Assembly (NCBI RefSeq): GCF_009826975.1 | Contig: NZ_WUMO01000002.1 | Span: 310,001 to 374,000 of the forward strand | Direction of reading: 5' to 3' | DNA from: Flavobacterium sp. HBTb2-11-1 | GTDB lineage: Bacteria; Bacteroidota; Bacteroidia; Flavobacteriales; Flavobacteriaceae | DNA length: 64,000 nt | Shown here: in pieces, positions 9,364-19,549 of the stretch | Position numbering within the stretch: position 1 is the stretch's first letter | Layout: the number at the start of each line of letters is the position of its first letter | Translations under genes and position numbers: made by a program | Notes under the pieces: model-generated | Seen by the model: only the letters and a program-made list of their open reading frames with translations | What the model was told of the DNA's origin: nothing | The model's database searches: none

Positions 9364-9430
9364 ATTAAACATAACTGCTGATGGGCTACAGCTGAAAATT
9401 GATTTATTCCTCACTAAAATAAAGCATAAA

Positions 9431-9512
9431 ATAGCCCCGATAGCAGCGGAAATCCTTCTGCGCCGGGTTTCGGCGCAGAAGATTGAAACGTATAGCGGGA
9501 AAAAGCTCCCAA
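9431..9512 (+). ncRNA. Structured element resembling the Flavo-1 RNA motif
   Basis: The block starts ATAGCCCCGATAGCAGCGGA and ends AGCGGGAAAAAGCTCC, with an 11-bp central hairpin (CTTCTGCGCCG / CGGCGCAGAAG, 9455-9481). I recognise this arrangement as a common structured intergenic element of Flavobacteria; the link to the named Flavo-1 family is from memory and unchecked. A covariance-model search (Rfam) would settle it. It overlaps no credible gene. Confidence 0.4.
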
Positions 9513-9855
9513 AAAAACCAAACCTAAAAACCAAACCCTAAAAATAATATTATATAAACGCTTCAATAAACACACAGGCAGTCCTGCGGGCATAAGAACC
9601 CTTGAAAAAGAACAGAGAAATATCTGCAAAACCCGGCATCCACGCTATTCAGACCGTGAAGTATTCTTTCCGCCTGCAGATCAAAAACAGAAAAAGCATT
9701 ATTTTGCCGCCAGCAAAACAAAGATTGCTTTTGGGCTTAAAATTATAAGATAAGACAATAATCCCCTAATTTTGCAGTTTACAAACCACACCCATGGAAA
9801 ATCCAGGAACATTGCCTGATTGGAATTCCTGAAAGTGCTGGAAAGCATACAAAAA

Positions 9856-10074
9856 ATGAAGAAGTTTGCAATTAAAAAACAGCAAGGAGATAAATGGCTG
9901 GTCTCCCACAACGAGCACCCCAGGTTCACCTGCCTGTTCGAGGATAAAAAATTCATTTACCGCAGGACCCTCACAGGACTCTGCGACCCCGCAGGGGATC
10001 CTGAGCAAATCGAGCTGGTCCAGAGAATGGAAAAATGGCTCTCGCGCTGCCATAAGGAAAAAATAAACGGCTGA
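9856..10074 (+). CDS. Small hypothetical protein, 72 aa
   Basis: From the ATG at 9856 (MKKFAIKKQQGDKW); the longer frame to 9820 needs a TTG start. The product is compact and mixed alpha/beta in look, with aromatic residues (KWLVSHNEHPRFTCLFEDKKF) and a polar C-terminal helix. I recognise no family. A candidate promoter box TAATTTTG lies at 9767-9774. A 12-codon frame (ATG at 9794 to TGA) precedes it and could be a leader. Base composition is more GC-rich than its surroundings. Confidence 0.4.
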   Translation: MKKFAIKKQQGDKWLVSHNEHPRFTCLFEDKKFIYRRTLTGLCDPAGDPEQIELVQRMEKWLSRCHKEKING

Positions 10075-10292
10075 CACTGCCTAGGGCCTTGACAGCCCTT
10101 TCGGGCCGTGCTCTTTGCCGGGACATAAAAGAAATCCCCGCAAGGCTTTACATGGGCTCTGTTCCGGTGCAGAACGAAGCCTTTTCTGCGCTGCTGAGGC
10201 CAAAATTTGATTTGCTTCTCTTATTGCACTGCTGCTTTACTGGCGCCAAAACTTGATTTATTTCTGGAGTACTATTCAGGGAAATTAACAGT

Positions 10293-10323
10293 AGCATAGT
10301 GCCACATTAAAGGACACTATGCT
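10293..10323. other. Stem-loop downstream of the large GH32 gene
   Basis: 9-bp inverted repeat AGCATAGTG / CACTATGCT with a 13-base loop, 29 bases past the GH32 stop (gene on the minus strand). No T run follows on that strand, so it may protect the mRNA 3' end rather than terminate. Confidence 0.45.
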
Positions 10324-10351
10324 TAATGCTTTATATAATATCAGATTAATG

Positions 10352-13300
10352 CTACTTTTTCATAATCTTAAAGGTTTTGTTCTCCAAAGATGTGTTTACA
10401 TTTAGGATATAAATTCCCGATGCGTAACCTGTTAAATCAACTCGGTTTTCATGTGTTTGAAGTATAATATCACCAGACATATTATTCACTGAAACCGTAA
10501 TAGATTCATCTGTACTGATATAGAAAACATCTGTAGATGGATTAGGATATACCATTAGTTTTGCAACGCTGCTTTCCAGGTTATTCTCACCCAAACCCAA
10601 ACTTTTTGCTGTTGAGTAACTTTGCACCGGAATCCTGATGTTATCTACATTAAGATGGCCCCAGCCTCCCGTTGCATTGTCCACTATTTTAATGTAACAG
10701 TCAGTACCTATAAAATCGTGTGCGTCTAGTGTTTTGGAGATATAAGCCTCACTGTCATTATTATCTCCTGTAACTTTCATTAAAACACTGCCGTCAGAAG
10801 CCCTGACTAATGCCAAATACAAAGTATTGATATCAAATCCTCCGCCAACAAGGCAGGTAATCTTTCCATCACCTCCAAGTCTGAAATTTTGGGTCTGGAT
10901 ACTGCCGGTCTGACTGTCTTCGCCTTCCTTAAATGACCATAAATGATAGCTTCCGTGTTGATTAAAAGGGCCTCCCCATGACCAGTTGGCAGCATTTGTT
11001 ACATCACCGTTTGAAAAGGCATTCCCTGTAATAGTCCATCCGGTTAAATCACCGGATTCGAAATCATAAGTTAGATAGCTGTTTTGCGGATTTGGCTTCA
11101 CTGTAATGACAGCTGCTGCCGTAAACCCGCCATCAACTGCAGCAGCGGTAATTGTTGCACTCCCTGCAGCTATAGCTCTTACAAGGCCGCTGGTGTCAAC
11201 TGTTGCTGCCTGCGGATTTGAAGAGCTCCAAACAACGGCCTTGCTGCTTGCCGATGCCGGACTTACCGTCGCGGTTATCTGCAGCGCAGCCCCTATATTC
11301 AATTCAGCGCTGGTCGGGCTGACGCTGATTCCCGTTGCCGGAACGTTTGCAAGGGTCTGAATTGGAATCTTTACATCATCAATATTAATATGGCCAAATC
11401 CTTCTGTTGAATTATCAACCACTTTTATATAACAGATTTCATTGATGTACTGCGCGGCGTCAAAAAAAGAAGCGCTATAGGCTTCTGAATTCTTACCGGT
11501 TTCCTTGAATAAAACCTGATTGTCCGATGCCCTGACTAAAGCGATATATAAGGAATTCAAATTCTGGCCTCCGCCCACTAAAAAAGATACCTTGCCATCA
11601 CCTCCTAATTTAAAATCTGCTGTTCTTATACTGCCTGTTTGGGCATCCCCTCCGCTTTTAAAACTCCATAAATGGTACCTTTTCTGCTGGTTGAATGGAA
11701 TAGTGCCCCAAAAAACAGTATCCTCGCTTACATCGGCATCTGAAAAAGCATCGCCCGCAGCTGTCCAGCCTGATAAATTGCCTCTTTCAAAATCGTAATT
11801 AAGATAACTAGGGGCCTGGGTAACGGTAAGTGTACTTTGAGCAGTGAAACCACCCTGGACTGTTTGAACTTTCAATATCGCCGTACCGACCGATTTAGCG
11901 GTTACTTTTCCCTGAGCGTCAATTTCCGCTACAGCTGTATTCAAAGAAGACCATGTAACGTTTTTATTTGTGGCATTCTCAGGAGATATTGAAGCTGTCA
12001 TGGTTCTTGATTCTCCTACTGAGAGCGCAAAACTTGAAGGATTCATCACCACTCCTGTTACAGTCAGACTTGGCGGCAAAGGCATAACGGCATTATCCGG
12101 CACAGGAACGCTGATGGCATCCAGATTTAGATGTCCCCATCCCCCTGTGCTTTTGTCAACTGCCTTCAAATAGCAGTTCAATCCTCTATATTGGCTTGCA
12201 TCAAATGATCCTGCTTTATAGGTCTCGGAATTATCTCCGGTGGCTTTCATTAGTTCGGCTCCGGTAGAGGCATTGACAAGGGCCAGATATAAATTGTTCA
12301 TATCATTTCCCCCAGCGATTAAAAAATTGATCTTTCCGTCTCCTTCAAGGGTAAATGTGCCGGTTCTCATTTCTCCAACCTGAACATCCTCACCATCCAG
12401 AAATCCCCACATATGATAAGTTCCCTGCTGCATAAAGGTTCCTGCAAACCAGTCGGTTTTATCGGTAACATCAGCATTTGAAAAAGCATTTCCGCTCACC
12501 ACTGACCAATTGGTCAAATCACCACTTTCAAAATCATACAACAGCTCTCCTTTAACAGCCTTAAATATAATACCCTGATTTACGCTGACTGTAGTACTGG
12601 TTATTTCCGGATCACTGTTTAGAAACTCTGACAAAGCAACCGTAACAGTAAAATTGGTAATATCCTTGTCGTAGTCCTGTGCAGTTCCAGATAAGGTTAT
12701 TTTTACCCTGGTTGAATCAATGCGGCTTATATTATATTGCAGTCCTGTAGGCAGGTTCCGCAGAGTCCAGGATCCGGAATTTAAAACGTTCTTCCATTTA
12801 TTATTGGAAACCTTGACCTCGATTTCCTTTCCCGCTTCGAAACCTTCCTTAAGTTCACTCGCCGAGGAAAGGATTAATGTTGTCATAGCTTCCTGTATAG
12901 CTTTGAAAATAACAGCCGTACCTGTGACCATTGACGGTGCCTTATCTTCTGTAAATTCAGAAACCGGTACGGAAAGTGTTACCGAACGATCCGTATCATA
13001 ATCACTGGTGCTATTGCCTTGAAGGACAATTTTAGCTTTGGTATCCGAAACTCTTGCAATACTTGAAACCTGGACGCCTTGCGGTAAATTTTCTACCTGC
13101 CAAAGGGAAGGGTTAAGTGTACTTTTAAATGTATTATTGCTCACTGAAACAAAAAACTCTTTACCATTCTCAGCGTGTTCTGCAATAACACTCTCGCTTG
13201 ATATATTAATTTTCGTCTGGGCTATACCAAAGGCTTTGTCCAGATTATAAACCTCAACATTAGTGAAAATCGAAGCTCCTCCCACAGAGTTCAGCTGAAT

Positions 13301-15469
13301 GCCTTTGCTGTCCGCTTTTGTTGGATAAATCCTGCTTGAAAATGCAGCAGCATCATTTATAAAGACATCAATAATGGAATGGTCAATGAAAACCTGGAAT
13401 TTGACAGGTTTTCCAAATGCTGCCTCGTCATAATCCCCTTTTAAAAGTGTGTTTTCTTCATTCTCGGAAGACAGGCTTGAATGGCTTTTATCCAATACTA
13501 TCTGTTTGGTATTTACATCATAATACAATTTTGTATACTCGCCTCCGCTTGCTGAAACTGCAAAATTTATCCCATACTGCGTGGCTGTTGCCGCTGGATT
13601 CACACTAGCCACAATTTCAATTGCACTGCCATCTGCATTTAACTGCTGGGTTCCATTAACCGATAAATTGGTAAAGGATCTTTTACTCCCTGCCAGCCTT
13701 AAGCTTTGTAATTCAGGTGCAGGAGCCTGCCCTAAAGTCTTTGCATCAGGCAGTAGAGAGTAGACCCTCGGCAAACTATAGGTATGACACCAGCCGGCAT
13801 TAAGCTGCGCCTGGGATGATCTTCTCTCATCCACCATACCTATTCCTACAAGTTGACCATTTGCTTTTCGTGTTACCGTTGGCGATAAATGTCCATGTAT
13901 AATATCTAAATTTTTCGGCTGAATAAAATCCGGGGTAAATTTGTCTCCGTTCCAGCTGCCGATCCAATAAACAGCCCTTGTATATTTTGAAGGCCCGTAT
14001 TTATTCACACTCCCGCCAATTGGATTGGTGATCAGTAAATATTTGCCATTTCCTAGAGATTCAAAAACAGGCATCTCCCATATTACAGAACCAATATCCA
14101 TTTGCCCGTAGTTTACAGTGGAGAACTGGTCCTTGTGGTTCCAGGTCACCAAATCCGATGAACTGTAAAAATCAAGCCCCCCTCCGCTGCCCACTGCAGC
14201 TCCGATTATCATATTATAATTGCCTGTTGCGGCATCTTTCCATAGATAAGGATCCCTAAAATCATTAACAAATTGTCTGTTGATAACCGGTCCTTTCTTG
14301 GTCCAATTCTCTAGATTGGCATCACTGCTTGTGGCCAGTGATATGCCTGGATTGTACATACTGCCATGATTCACGCTTGTATAAAGGGCATGCGCTACAT
14401 TATCCTTTACAATCACATCGCCTGACCAGATTCCCTTCATATCGGTTCCTGTCGTTCCCCCGCCGTCCAATGTTGGCCATAATGCATCTTTTTTATTCTC
14501 CCAATGTACCAGGTCACTGCTGGTCATATGTCCCCAGTGCATTTGTGTTTTAAAAGGTCCGTTTGGGGTTCTCTGATAAAACATATGATAGGCATTGTTG
14601 TATTTTACAAGACCGTGTGGCTCATTGGTCCAGTTTGCAGGCGGCATGGCATGATAAACCGGTCTTAAAAGATCGTTTTCAAATCTGCTTTCCGGTACAG
14701 CGATTGCCTGCTCTCCTGTTGTGGTTGCAGAGGCAATTCCCGCCGTGTAATCAGATAGCAATTCCGAATTTGGTTTTGCACGCGCATAAATTTTTGTATC
14801 ATCAATCGCGGCATTGATACAGTTGATCAAAAAAATCCCCATCGTCTTGTTGACTTCACTCTTGCCAACAAGCAATGGCGTATCGGCTTTAGTAAATACC
14901 GCAGTGGCAGGAATTGCTGTTGATGCTACAACATTGCCGTTGAGTACCAGTTTTAAAGTGCCTGCACCGGCATCAATAACCCCGGCAACATGCACCCATT
15001 GGTATAAAGGAAAATTAGCCGGCGCCTTGACTTTATAAAGCTGGCCCGAAAGGTTTGCCTCGAACCACCACTCGCCAAAAGTATTTATGCTTAATGAAAA
15101 ACCTTTTCCGTCCTTTCTTTGTGAAACAATAGCCGAAGGCGTCAGGCCATTATAAGGCAGTTCTTCATCTGAAGGATAAGACTCCAAAGAAATCCAGGTT
15201 TCAATAGTTGCCTGCCCTTGAAGAGGTGCTGCAAAATCCCCTGACACCCATGTGGAAAATCCGTCTGTTCTCAGTGCGTTGCCATAAATTCCCGGCACCC
15301 TTTCGGGTTTGCCGAATGTGTTGCTGATCGCAAATGATTTGTTGTCTATGGCATCCTTGATGGAACTTACACCCGACGCCTCGTTATAATTGAGATGAAG
15401 TACCGGCTGCTGGGAATACATGCAATTTATAAAAATCAGCAGTATCCCTATTAGTGTATTTTTTTTCAT
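10352..15469 (-). CDS. Multimodular secreted GH32 fructanase with T9SS sorting domain
   Basis: 1705 residues. Order: signal peptide (1-19), LamG-like domain (about 25-240), GH32 five-bladed propeller and beta-sandwich (about 265-745), two repeated Ig-like modules (745-975), then three copies of a ~150-residue FESGDL-type module (from about 978, 1225 and 1468) alternating with two Big-2 domains, and a type IX secretion type A C-terminal domain (about 1633-1705, YPNPSTDVFYIS). The repeated module is one I associate with bacterial levanases, probably fructan binding. Catalytic landmarks: RDP at 405-407 and Glu465, but the nucleophile motif usually WMNDPNG reads WTNEPHG, with Glu283 in place of Asp. 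Probably an exported endo-acting levanase or inulinase anchored at the surface; last gene of the fructan locus. Confidence 0.9.
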   Translation of the reverse strand: MKKNTLIGILLIFINCMYSQQPVLHLNYNEASGVSSIKDAIDNKSFAISNTFGKPERVPGIYGNALRTDGFSTWVSGDFAAPLQGQATIETWISLESYPSDEELPYNGLTPSAIVSQRKDGKGFSLSINTFGEWWFEANLSGQLYKVKAPANFPLYQWVHVAGVIDAGAGTLKLVLNGNVVASTAIPATAVFTKADTPLLVGKSEVNKTMGIFLINCINAAIDDTKIYARAKPNSELLSDYTAGIASATTTGEQAIAVPESRFENDLLRPVYHAMPPANWTNEPHGLVKYNNAYHMFYQRTPNGPFKTQMHWGHMTSSDLVHWENKKDALWPTLDGGGTTGTDMKGIWSGDVIVKDNVAHALYTSVNHGSMYNPGISLATSSDANLENWTKKGPVINRQFVNDFRDPYLWKDAATGNYNMIIGAAVGSGGGLDFYSSSDLVTWNHKDQFSTVNYGQMDIGSVIWEMPVFESLGNGKYLLITNPIGGSVNKYGPSKYTRAVYWIGSWNGDKFTPDFIQPKNLDIIHGHLSPTVTRKANGQLVGIGMVDERRSSQAQLNAGWCHTYSLPRVYSLLPDAKTLGQAPAPELQSLRLAGSKRSFTNLSVNGTQQLNADGSAIEIVASVNPAATATQYGINFAVSASGGEYTKLYYDVNTKQIVLDKSHSSLSSENEENTLLKGDYDEAAFGKPVKFQVFIDHSIIDVFINDAAAFSSRIYPTKADSKGIQLNSVGGASIFTNVEVYNLDKAFGIAQTKINISSESVIAEHAENGKEFFVSVSNNTFKSTLNPSLWQVENLPQGVQVSSIARVSDTKAKIVLQGNSTSDYDTDRSVTLSVPVSEFTEDKAPSMVTGTAVIFKAIQEAMTTLILSSASELKEGFEAGKEIEVKVSNNKWKNVLNSGSWTLRNLPTGLQYNISRIDSTRVKITLSGTAQDYDKDITNFTVTVALSEFLNSDPEITSTTVSVNQGIIFKAVKGELLYDFESGDLTNWSVVSGNAFSNADVTDKTDWFAGTFMQQGTYHMWGFLDGEDVQVGEMRTGTFTLEGDGKINFLIAGGNDMNNLYLALVNASTGAELMKATGDNSETYKAGSFDASQYRGLNCYLKAVDKSTGGWGHLNLDAISVPVPDNAVMPLPPSLTVTGVVMNPSSFALSVGESRTMTASISPENATNKNVTWSSLNTAVAEIDAQGKVTAKSVGTAILKVQTVQGGFTAQSTLTVTQAPSYLNYDFERGNLSGWTAAGDAFSDADVSEDTVFWGTIPFNQQKRYHLWSFKSGGDAQTGSIRTADFKLGGDGKVSFLVGGGQNLNSLYIALVRASDNQVLFKETGKNSEAYSASFFDAAQYINEICYIKVVDNSTEGFGHINIDDVKIPIQTLANVPATGISVSPTSAELNIGAALQITATVSPASASSKAVVWSSSNPQAATVDTSGLVRAIAAGSATITAAAVDGGFTAAAVITVKPNPQNSYLTYDFESGDLTGWTITGNAFSNGDVTNAANWSWGGPFNQHGSYHLWSFKEGEDSQTGSIQTQNFRLGGDGKITCLVGGGFDINTLYLALVRASDGSVLMKVTGDNNDSEAYISKTLDAHDFIGTDCYIKIVDNATGGWGHLNVDNIRIPVQSYSTAKSLGLGENNLESSVAKLMVYPNPSTDVFYISTDESITVSVNNMSGDIILQTHENRVDLTGYASGIYILNVNTSLENKTFKIMKK

Positions 15470-15641
15470 ACTTTCTATTTGAACTTGTTTATCAAAAATC
15501 TGAATTGTATATATTTTTGTGATGGCATCCTGCTTTGATTAGAAAAACAAGCTGCCATAGCACCAAAAGAAAATGTCAAAACATTCCATCGATAAATACC
15601 AATAGAATAAAAAAATAACCAAAAGTAAAAATACTATTTCT

Positions 15642-16529
15642 TTAAATGAAAGGGTTTATAAAACGTTCAATCTCCTCAATTTTAAGATCAGGATTCGCGC
15701 CTTCACTCTGAGCAACCAAAGCCCCCACTGCGCATGCAAAATTAATTGCTTCCTGTGGATTTACCTCACTTAGCAATTTGCTGATCAGTGAAGCTAAAAA
15801 AGAATCACCAGCTCCAACTGTATCGACTACTTTGATTTCATAGCCGCTGTTATAGAACAGTCTACCCTGATGCAGCAGGACTGCTCCATGCCTTCCTTTT
15901 GTCACACAGATGCTTTTTGCTTTAGTATGGTTTGCTATGAACTCCAGATTTTGCTCCAATGAATTATATTTTGATCCCATATAACGGCTGATTTCAAACA
16001 GCTCATCATCGTTGAATTTGATAAAAGCGGCCTTTTTCAATAATTCTATAAGCAGTTCGGCAGTATAATAGGGCTTTCTCAGGTTAACGTCAAAAACCGA
16101 ATACTTTGCAATTTCAATAAGCTGCAATAGGGTAGTTTTAGACAGTATATCGCGGCCGACCAGGCTTCCAAACACAAAGGCATCCGAATTCCTAACAGCT
16201 TCTAATGCAGTTTCTTGGAGTTCAATTTTATCCCATGCTTTTGGAAACATAATATCATAAGACGCTGAGCCTTTTTCATTAAGCATTACTTTTACTTCTC
16301 CGGTTTCAAATTCGGAGTTTACCTGGATGAGTTCTGTGCTGATTCCTGATTCCTTAATAAAATTAATCAGGGCATCTCCATTCTGGTCATTGCCAACGGC
16401 ACTGATCATAGACACTTGATTGCCTAAAGACTGCAGTCTGATAGCAACATTTAATGGGGCGCCCCCAATTTTTTTGTGTGTAGGAAAAACATCCCACAAA
16501 ACTTCTCCGAAGCAGGTTATTTTTGACAT
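15642..16529 (-). CDS. Fructokinase (PfkB family)
   Basis: 295 residues. PfkB/ribokinase-type sugar kinase: N-terminal GEVLWDVFPTHKKIGGAPLNVAIRL and the C-terminal signature DTVGAGDSFLASL with the catalytic Asp and anion hole. The ATP-dependent phosphorylation of fructose released from fructan is the role implied by its place between the surface lipoproteins and the GH32 enzyme. A paralogue of very similar layout sits in the second locus at 60.3 kb. Confidence 0.92.
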   Translation of the reverse strand: MSKITCFGEVLWDVFPTHKKIGGAPLNVAIRLQSLGNQVSMISAVGNDQNGDALINFIKESGISTELIQVNSEFETGEVKVMLNEKGSASYDIMFPKAWDKIELQETALEAVRNSDAFVFGSLVGRDILSKTTLLQLIEIAKYSVFDVNLRKPYYTAELLIELLKKAAFIKFNDDELFEISRYMGSKYNSLEQNLEFIANHTKAKSICVTKGRHGAVLLHQGRLFYNSGYEIKVVDTVGAGDSFLASLISKLLSEVNPQEAINFACAVGALVAQSEGANPDLKIEEIERFINPFI

Positions 16530-16613
16530 ATTTTATGCTATTATAATAGAATCCAAAAGATATTTAATAAATCAAATATCCTTTGGACTTAAAAATTTAC
16601 TAAGTTGATTTAA

Positions 16614-17768
16614 TTATTTTGTTCTCAAGTAATCAATTGAGTTACGATAGATACCCTTTACATTATTAGCATACGGATTTATTCTGTTGTCATTCATAGA
16701 CCATTCCATGCCCCCGAATCCAATACCGATTATTGTTCCGGCAAATACCGGAGTTGGCATAAATTCAATGATTCCTGCAACCGCTTCATCGGAAACACCG
16801 CTCCAGGTTGCCAGTACTTTCCCACCGTAAAGTCTTTGGAATTCTCCGAATTGACCCAGCTGGTGCCCCGCAGCAAGTAATGGCCCCAAGTCCCACATGG
16901 TGTTATGGTCCTCTTTAAAACCTCCATTTATAACAGGGAAATATCCGTTTGAATCTGTGGAAATTACAGTTGTGATATTAAAAACAGGGCTGTTGCGCTG
17001 GTCATTCTGAAAATTCACACCTGCATCTATAGACCAGATATCATTATTGTTTCCTCCTGCACCATTGCTTCGAATAGTCAAAAGGCCGCTTTTATCCCTT
17101 CCTATCTCGCCAATATAGGAATTGGCCATTCCGCCTGTCAGCATCTTTCCTCCTTCAGCAACAAACTGCGTAATTACATTTTTTTTGTTTAAAATCGCAG
17201 CCGGAAGCGCAGAGCTTCCCACCTGATCGTAGTAAAACAATAGTACATTAACCTCAGCAAGTGATCCTATTGTCAAATCATTAAAGGGAATATACACAAA
17301 ATCTTCCTTATAGGTATCTTTTGCCCACTGCGCAAATGCCTTGGTGTCATCATCTGCAATATCGCCAATAGCAGCAGCTTCGTTAATAAAGGCAATTCGG
17401 CTTGGAAGTATTTTGTAATCAATCACGTAATTTCTTTTGCTATTGCTGAAACTTACCGATACTGCCCTATTGCTCTTCAAATTAATTGTTGTACCCGATG
17501 CAGGCGAACTAATTACCCCAGATGGGGTTGTGGTTTCCAGAAGTACTGATTCCAAATTAGTAGTGTTTGGAAGAACCACGCTGATTACCCCTGATAAGTT
17601 ATCAATTGAACCAGGTACGCCATTGATGCTGACACTCTCTAAGATGCTTAACTTGGAATCCGCATCATCATTGTAATTATCCCTTGCGTCGCAAGAGATA
17701 ATCAGCAATGATAAAAAACCAAATAAAACCACTTGATAGAAAAATGTTCGTTTATTATAATTTTTCAT
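16614..17768 (-). CDS. Surface lipoprotein, DUF4960-like, fructan locus
   Basis: 384 residues. Lipoprotein signal (LLIISCDARDN). One Ig-like domain with the pattern SVNGVPGSIDN...ISVVLPNTTNLESV (about 40-125) precedes a Rossmann-like C-terminal domain (FINEAAAIGDIADDDTKAFAQWAKDTY through GMEWSMNDNRINPYANN). The C-terminal domain matches what I remember as DUF4960, found next to SusC/SusD pairs in Bacteroidota fructan loci. A role as surface glycan-binding protein is inferred from position and lipidation. It is a shorter paralogue of the next gene upstream in the operon and of the partial gene at 62.8-64 kb. Confidence 0.85.
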   Translation of the reverse strand: MKNYNKRTFFYQVVLFGFLSLLIISCDARDNYNDDADSKLSILESVSINGVPGSIDNLSGVISVVLPNTTNLESVLLETTTPSGVISSPASGTTINLKSNRAVSVSFSNSKRNYVIDYKILPSRIAFINEAAAIGDIADDDTKAFAQWAKDTYKEDFVYIPFNDLTIGSLAEVNVLLFYYDQVGSSALPAAILNKKNVITQFVAEGGKMLTGGMANSYIGEIGRDKSGLLTIRSNGAGGNNNDIWSIDAGVNFQNDQRNSPVFNITTVISTDSNGYFPVINGGFKEDHNTMWDLGPLLAAGHQLGQFGEFQRLYGGKVLATWSGVSDEAVAGIIEFMPTPVFAGTIIGIGFGGMEWSMNDNRINPYANNVKGIYRNSIDYLRTK

Positions 17769-17811
17769 ACTTTTTTATTTTAAATCAAAAGATCACTTTG
17801 TTGAATTGTAT

Positions 17812-19524
17812 TTATTGCAATAAATAATCAATTACGTTTTTGGTGAATTTCTCAATATTAGATTGGAATTTATTAGTTCGTCCGTCATTTGTCTGCCACT
17901 CGTAAGAGCTGCCGCCCATAGAAATGATTTTACCTTTCCATGCCCCCACTGGATGCCATTCAGCAGCTACAACAACGCACATATCCGGAATAAACTGCCA
18001 ATCTCCTAAAATAGTACAGCTTGTTAATTTTTCAAATTCAGCACCTCTTGCAACACTACAATGCTGCTCTTTCAAGCCAGGAATTCCACCTAAGTCCCAA
18101 ACTGCATTGTGATCTTCTTTAAATCCATTATCCAGGAATGGAACAAAATCCCATGCAAAAGTATCTCCAAGAGCATTATTTATTTTTGTACTTGTAATGC
18201 CTGCAAAAGCTGGGTGACCTGTTACATTTGTAGGCTTACCTGCTGTATTGTTAAGTCCCCAGTACTCAATATTATCTGTACCGTTTCCTGTTCCAATTGT
18301 CGTTGGGTTAAAAGGTATTCTGCCCATATCATCTAAGTATGTGTTGGCAAGACCAGCCAAAAACATATTTCTTCCACTTTTTACAAAATCTGCTAAAATA
18401 GCGACTTGGTTCGCGCTCATTGCTCCACCATCAGGTAAATCTGTCGTTCCTGTATTGTCGTAATAAAAGAATAAAACTTTTACATCAGCCAACGCTGCAG
18501 CATTCAGACTGCTTAAAGGAATATATTTAAAATCAGCTCCATAGGTAGTGGCTGCCCACTGTGCCGCCTTTTTTGTATCCAGTTCTGAAATATTGTTTAC
18601 AGAAGCTGCATTTCCAATAAAAGCTACCTTGGTAGGCTGGATAGACTGCACGGATACTGCGTATGTTTTTTTCAAATTTTCAGTATTGGTCACTACATAA
18701 GATACCGCCCCTTTTGAGAAATCCTGAGCCGAACCTGAAGAAGGACTTACAGATTGTCCAATTGGTGCAGTTACAGTTGGTTTTAATGCCGTTAGATCAG
18801 CTCCCGGAGGCAAGACAACTAAAATTGAATTGGCCCCATTATCAATAATTCCCTGAATGCCATTAATTTCAAAAGCAGAAATTACAGGTGCAGCCGTTTG
18901 AGTAACAGTTACTTCATATTGTTTTGCAGTATATCCATTGTTTGAAAGTACTGTATAGGTCTGTGGTTTTGAGAAATCTCTTGCAACACCAGAAGATACG
19001 TCAACCGTATTTCCTTCAGAAAGAACAAAATTAGGCGCTAACTTTGTAATATCCCCGTCCTGGCTTCCCACCTGAACGGCAATTTTTCCTGTGGCCTGGT
19101 CAATTACACCGGCCTTATCCCCAAATGAAAACGACAATATTTTTGGATCCCCATAAACGCCCAATGATACTGTATATTTTCTATTGGCCCCGTCGCTTGA
19201 TTTGATTTCAAAAACAATTGAGCCTTTCGAAAAATCAAATGTTCCATTGGCATCAGGAGTAATTGTTGCTCCCTCAGGAAGTCTTATCTCAGGGGTAACT
19301 TTTGTAAGATCAGAACCCGATGGCAGAGTCATTGTTATAGTTCCCAGTGTGTGGTTGATCTCAGCATATTTTGCCCCTACCTTAAAAGATTGGATAATGG
19401 CATTAGTATAATCAGGAACCCTGTCCTGAAAATTGTCATCGCTTGCGCAGGAATTAAACATTAGAATGCTTAGCATTAAAACAGTAATTGCTTTAATGCC
19501 CATAAAAAATTTCTTTGGTTTCAT
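17812..19524 (-). CDS. Surface lipoprotein, DUF4960-like, with three or four Ig-like repeats
   Basis: 571 residues from the ATG at 19524 (MKPKKFFMGIKAITV); the longer frame would overlap the SusD gene and lacks a signal sequence at its start. Lipobox LMFNSCASDD. Three to four Ig-like repeats of about 80 residues (each with a G.ID or INHT strand, then VTLPPGADLT and a DFSKG strand) form a stalk before the DUF4960-like domain (AFIGNAASVNNISELDTKKAAQWAATTY). It is downstream of SusD by 26 bases, the place where SusE/SusF-type surface glycan-binding proteins are found. Confidence 0.87.
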   Translation of the reverse strand: MKPKKFFMGIKAITVLMLSILMFNSCASDDNFQDRVPDYTNAIIQSFKVGAKYAEINHTLGTITMTLPSGSDLTKVTPEIRLPEGATITPDANGTFDFSKGSIVFEIKSSDGANRKYTVSLGVYGDPKILSFSFGDKAGVIDQATGKIAVQVGSQDGDITKLAPNFVLSEGNTVDVSSGVARDFSKPQTYTVLSNNGYTAKQYEVTVTQTAAPVISAFEINGIQGIIDNGANSILVVLPPGADLTALKPTVTAPIGQSVSPSSGSAQDFSKGAVSYVVTNTENLKKTYAVSVQSIQPTKVAFIGNAASVNNISELDTKKAAQWAATTYGADFKYIPLSSLNAAALADVKVLFFYYDNTGTTDLPDGGAMSANQVAILADFVKSGRNMFLAGLANTYLDDMGRIPFNPTTIGTGNGTDNIEYWGLNNTAGKPTNVTGHPAFAGITSTKINNALGDTFAWDFVPFLDNGFKEDHNAVWDLGGIPGLKEQHCSVARGAEFEKLTSCTILGDWQFIPDMCVVVAAEWHPVGAWKGKIISMGGSSYEWQTNDGRTNKFQSNIEKFTKNVIDYLLQ

Positions 19525-19549
19525 GTTATAGTTAGTTTTATTTAGTAAG

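Noticed and set aside
9302..9629. Overlapping frames on both strands near 9.4 kb
   Set aside because: They follow the structured element and its hairpin; Pro/Lys-rich or Phe-rich translations without family likeness.
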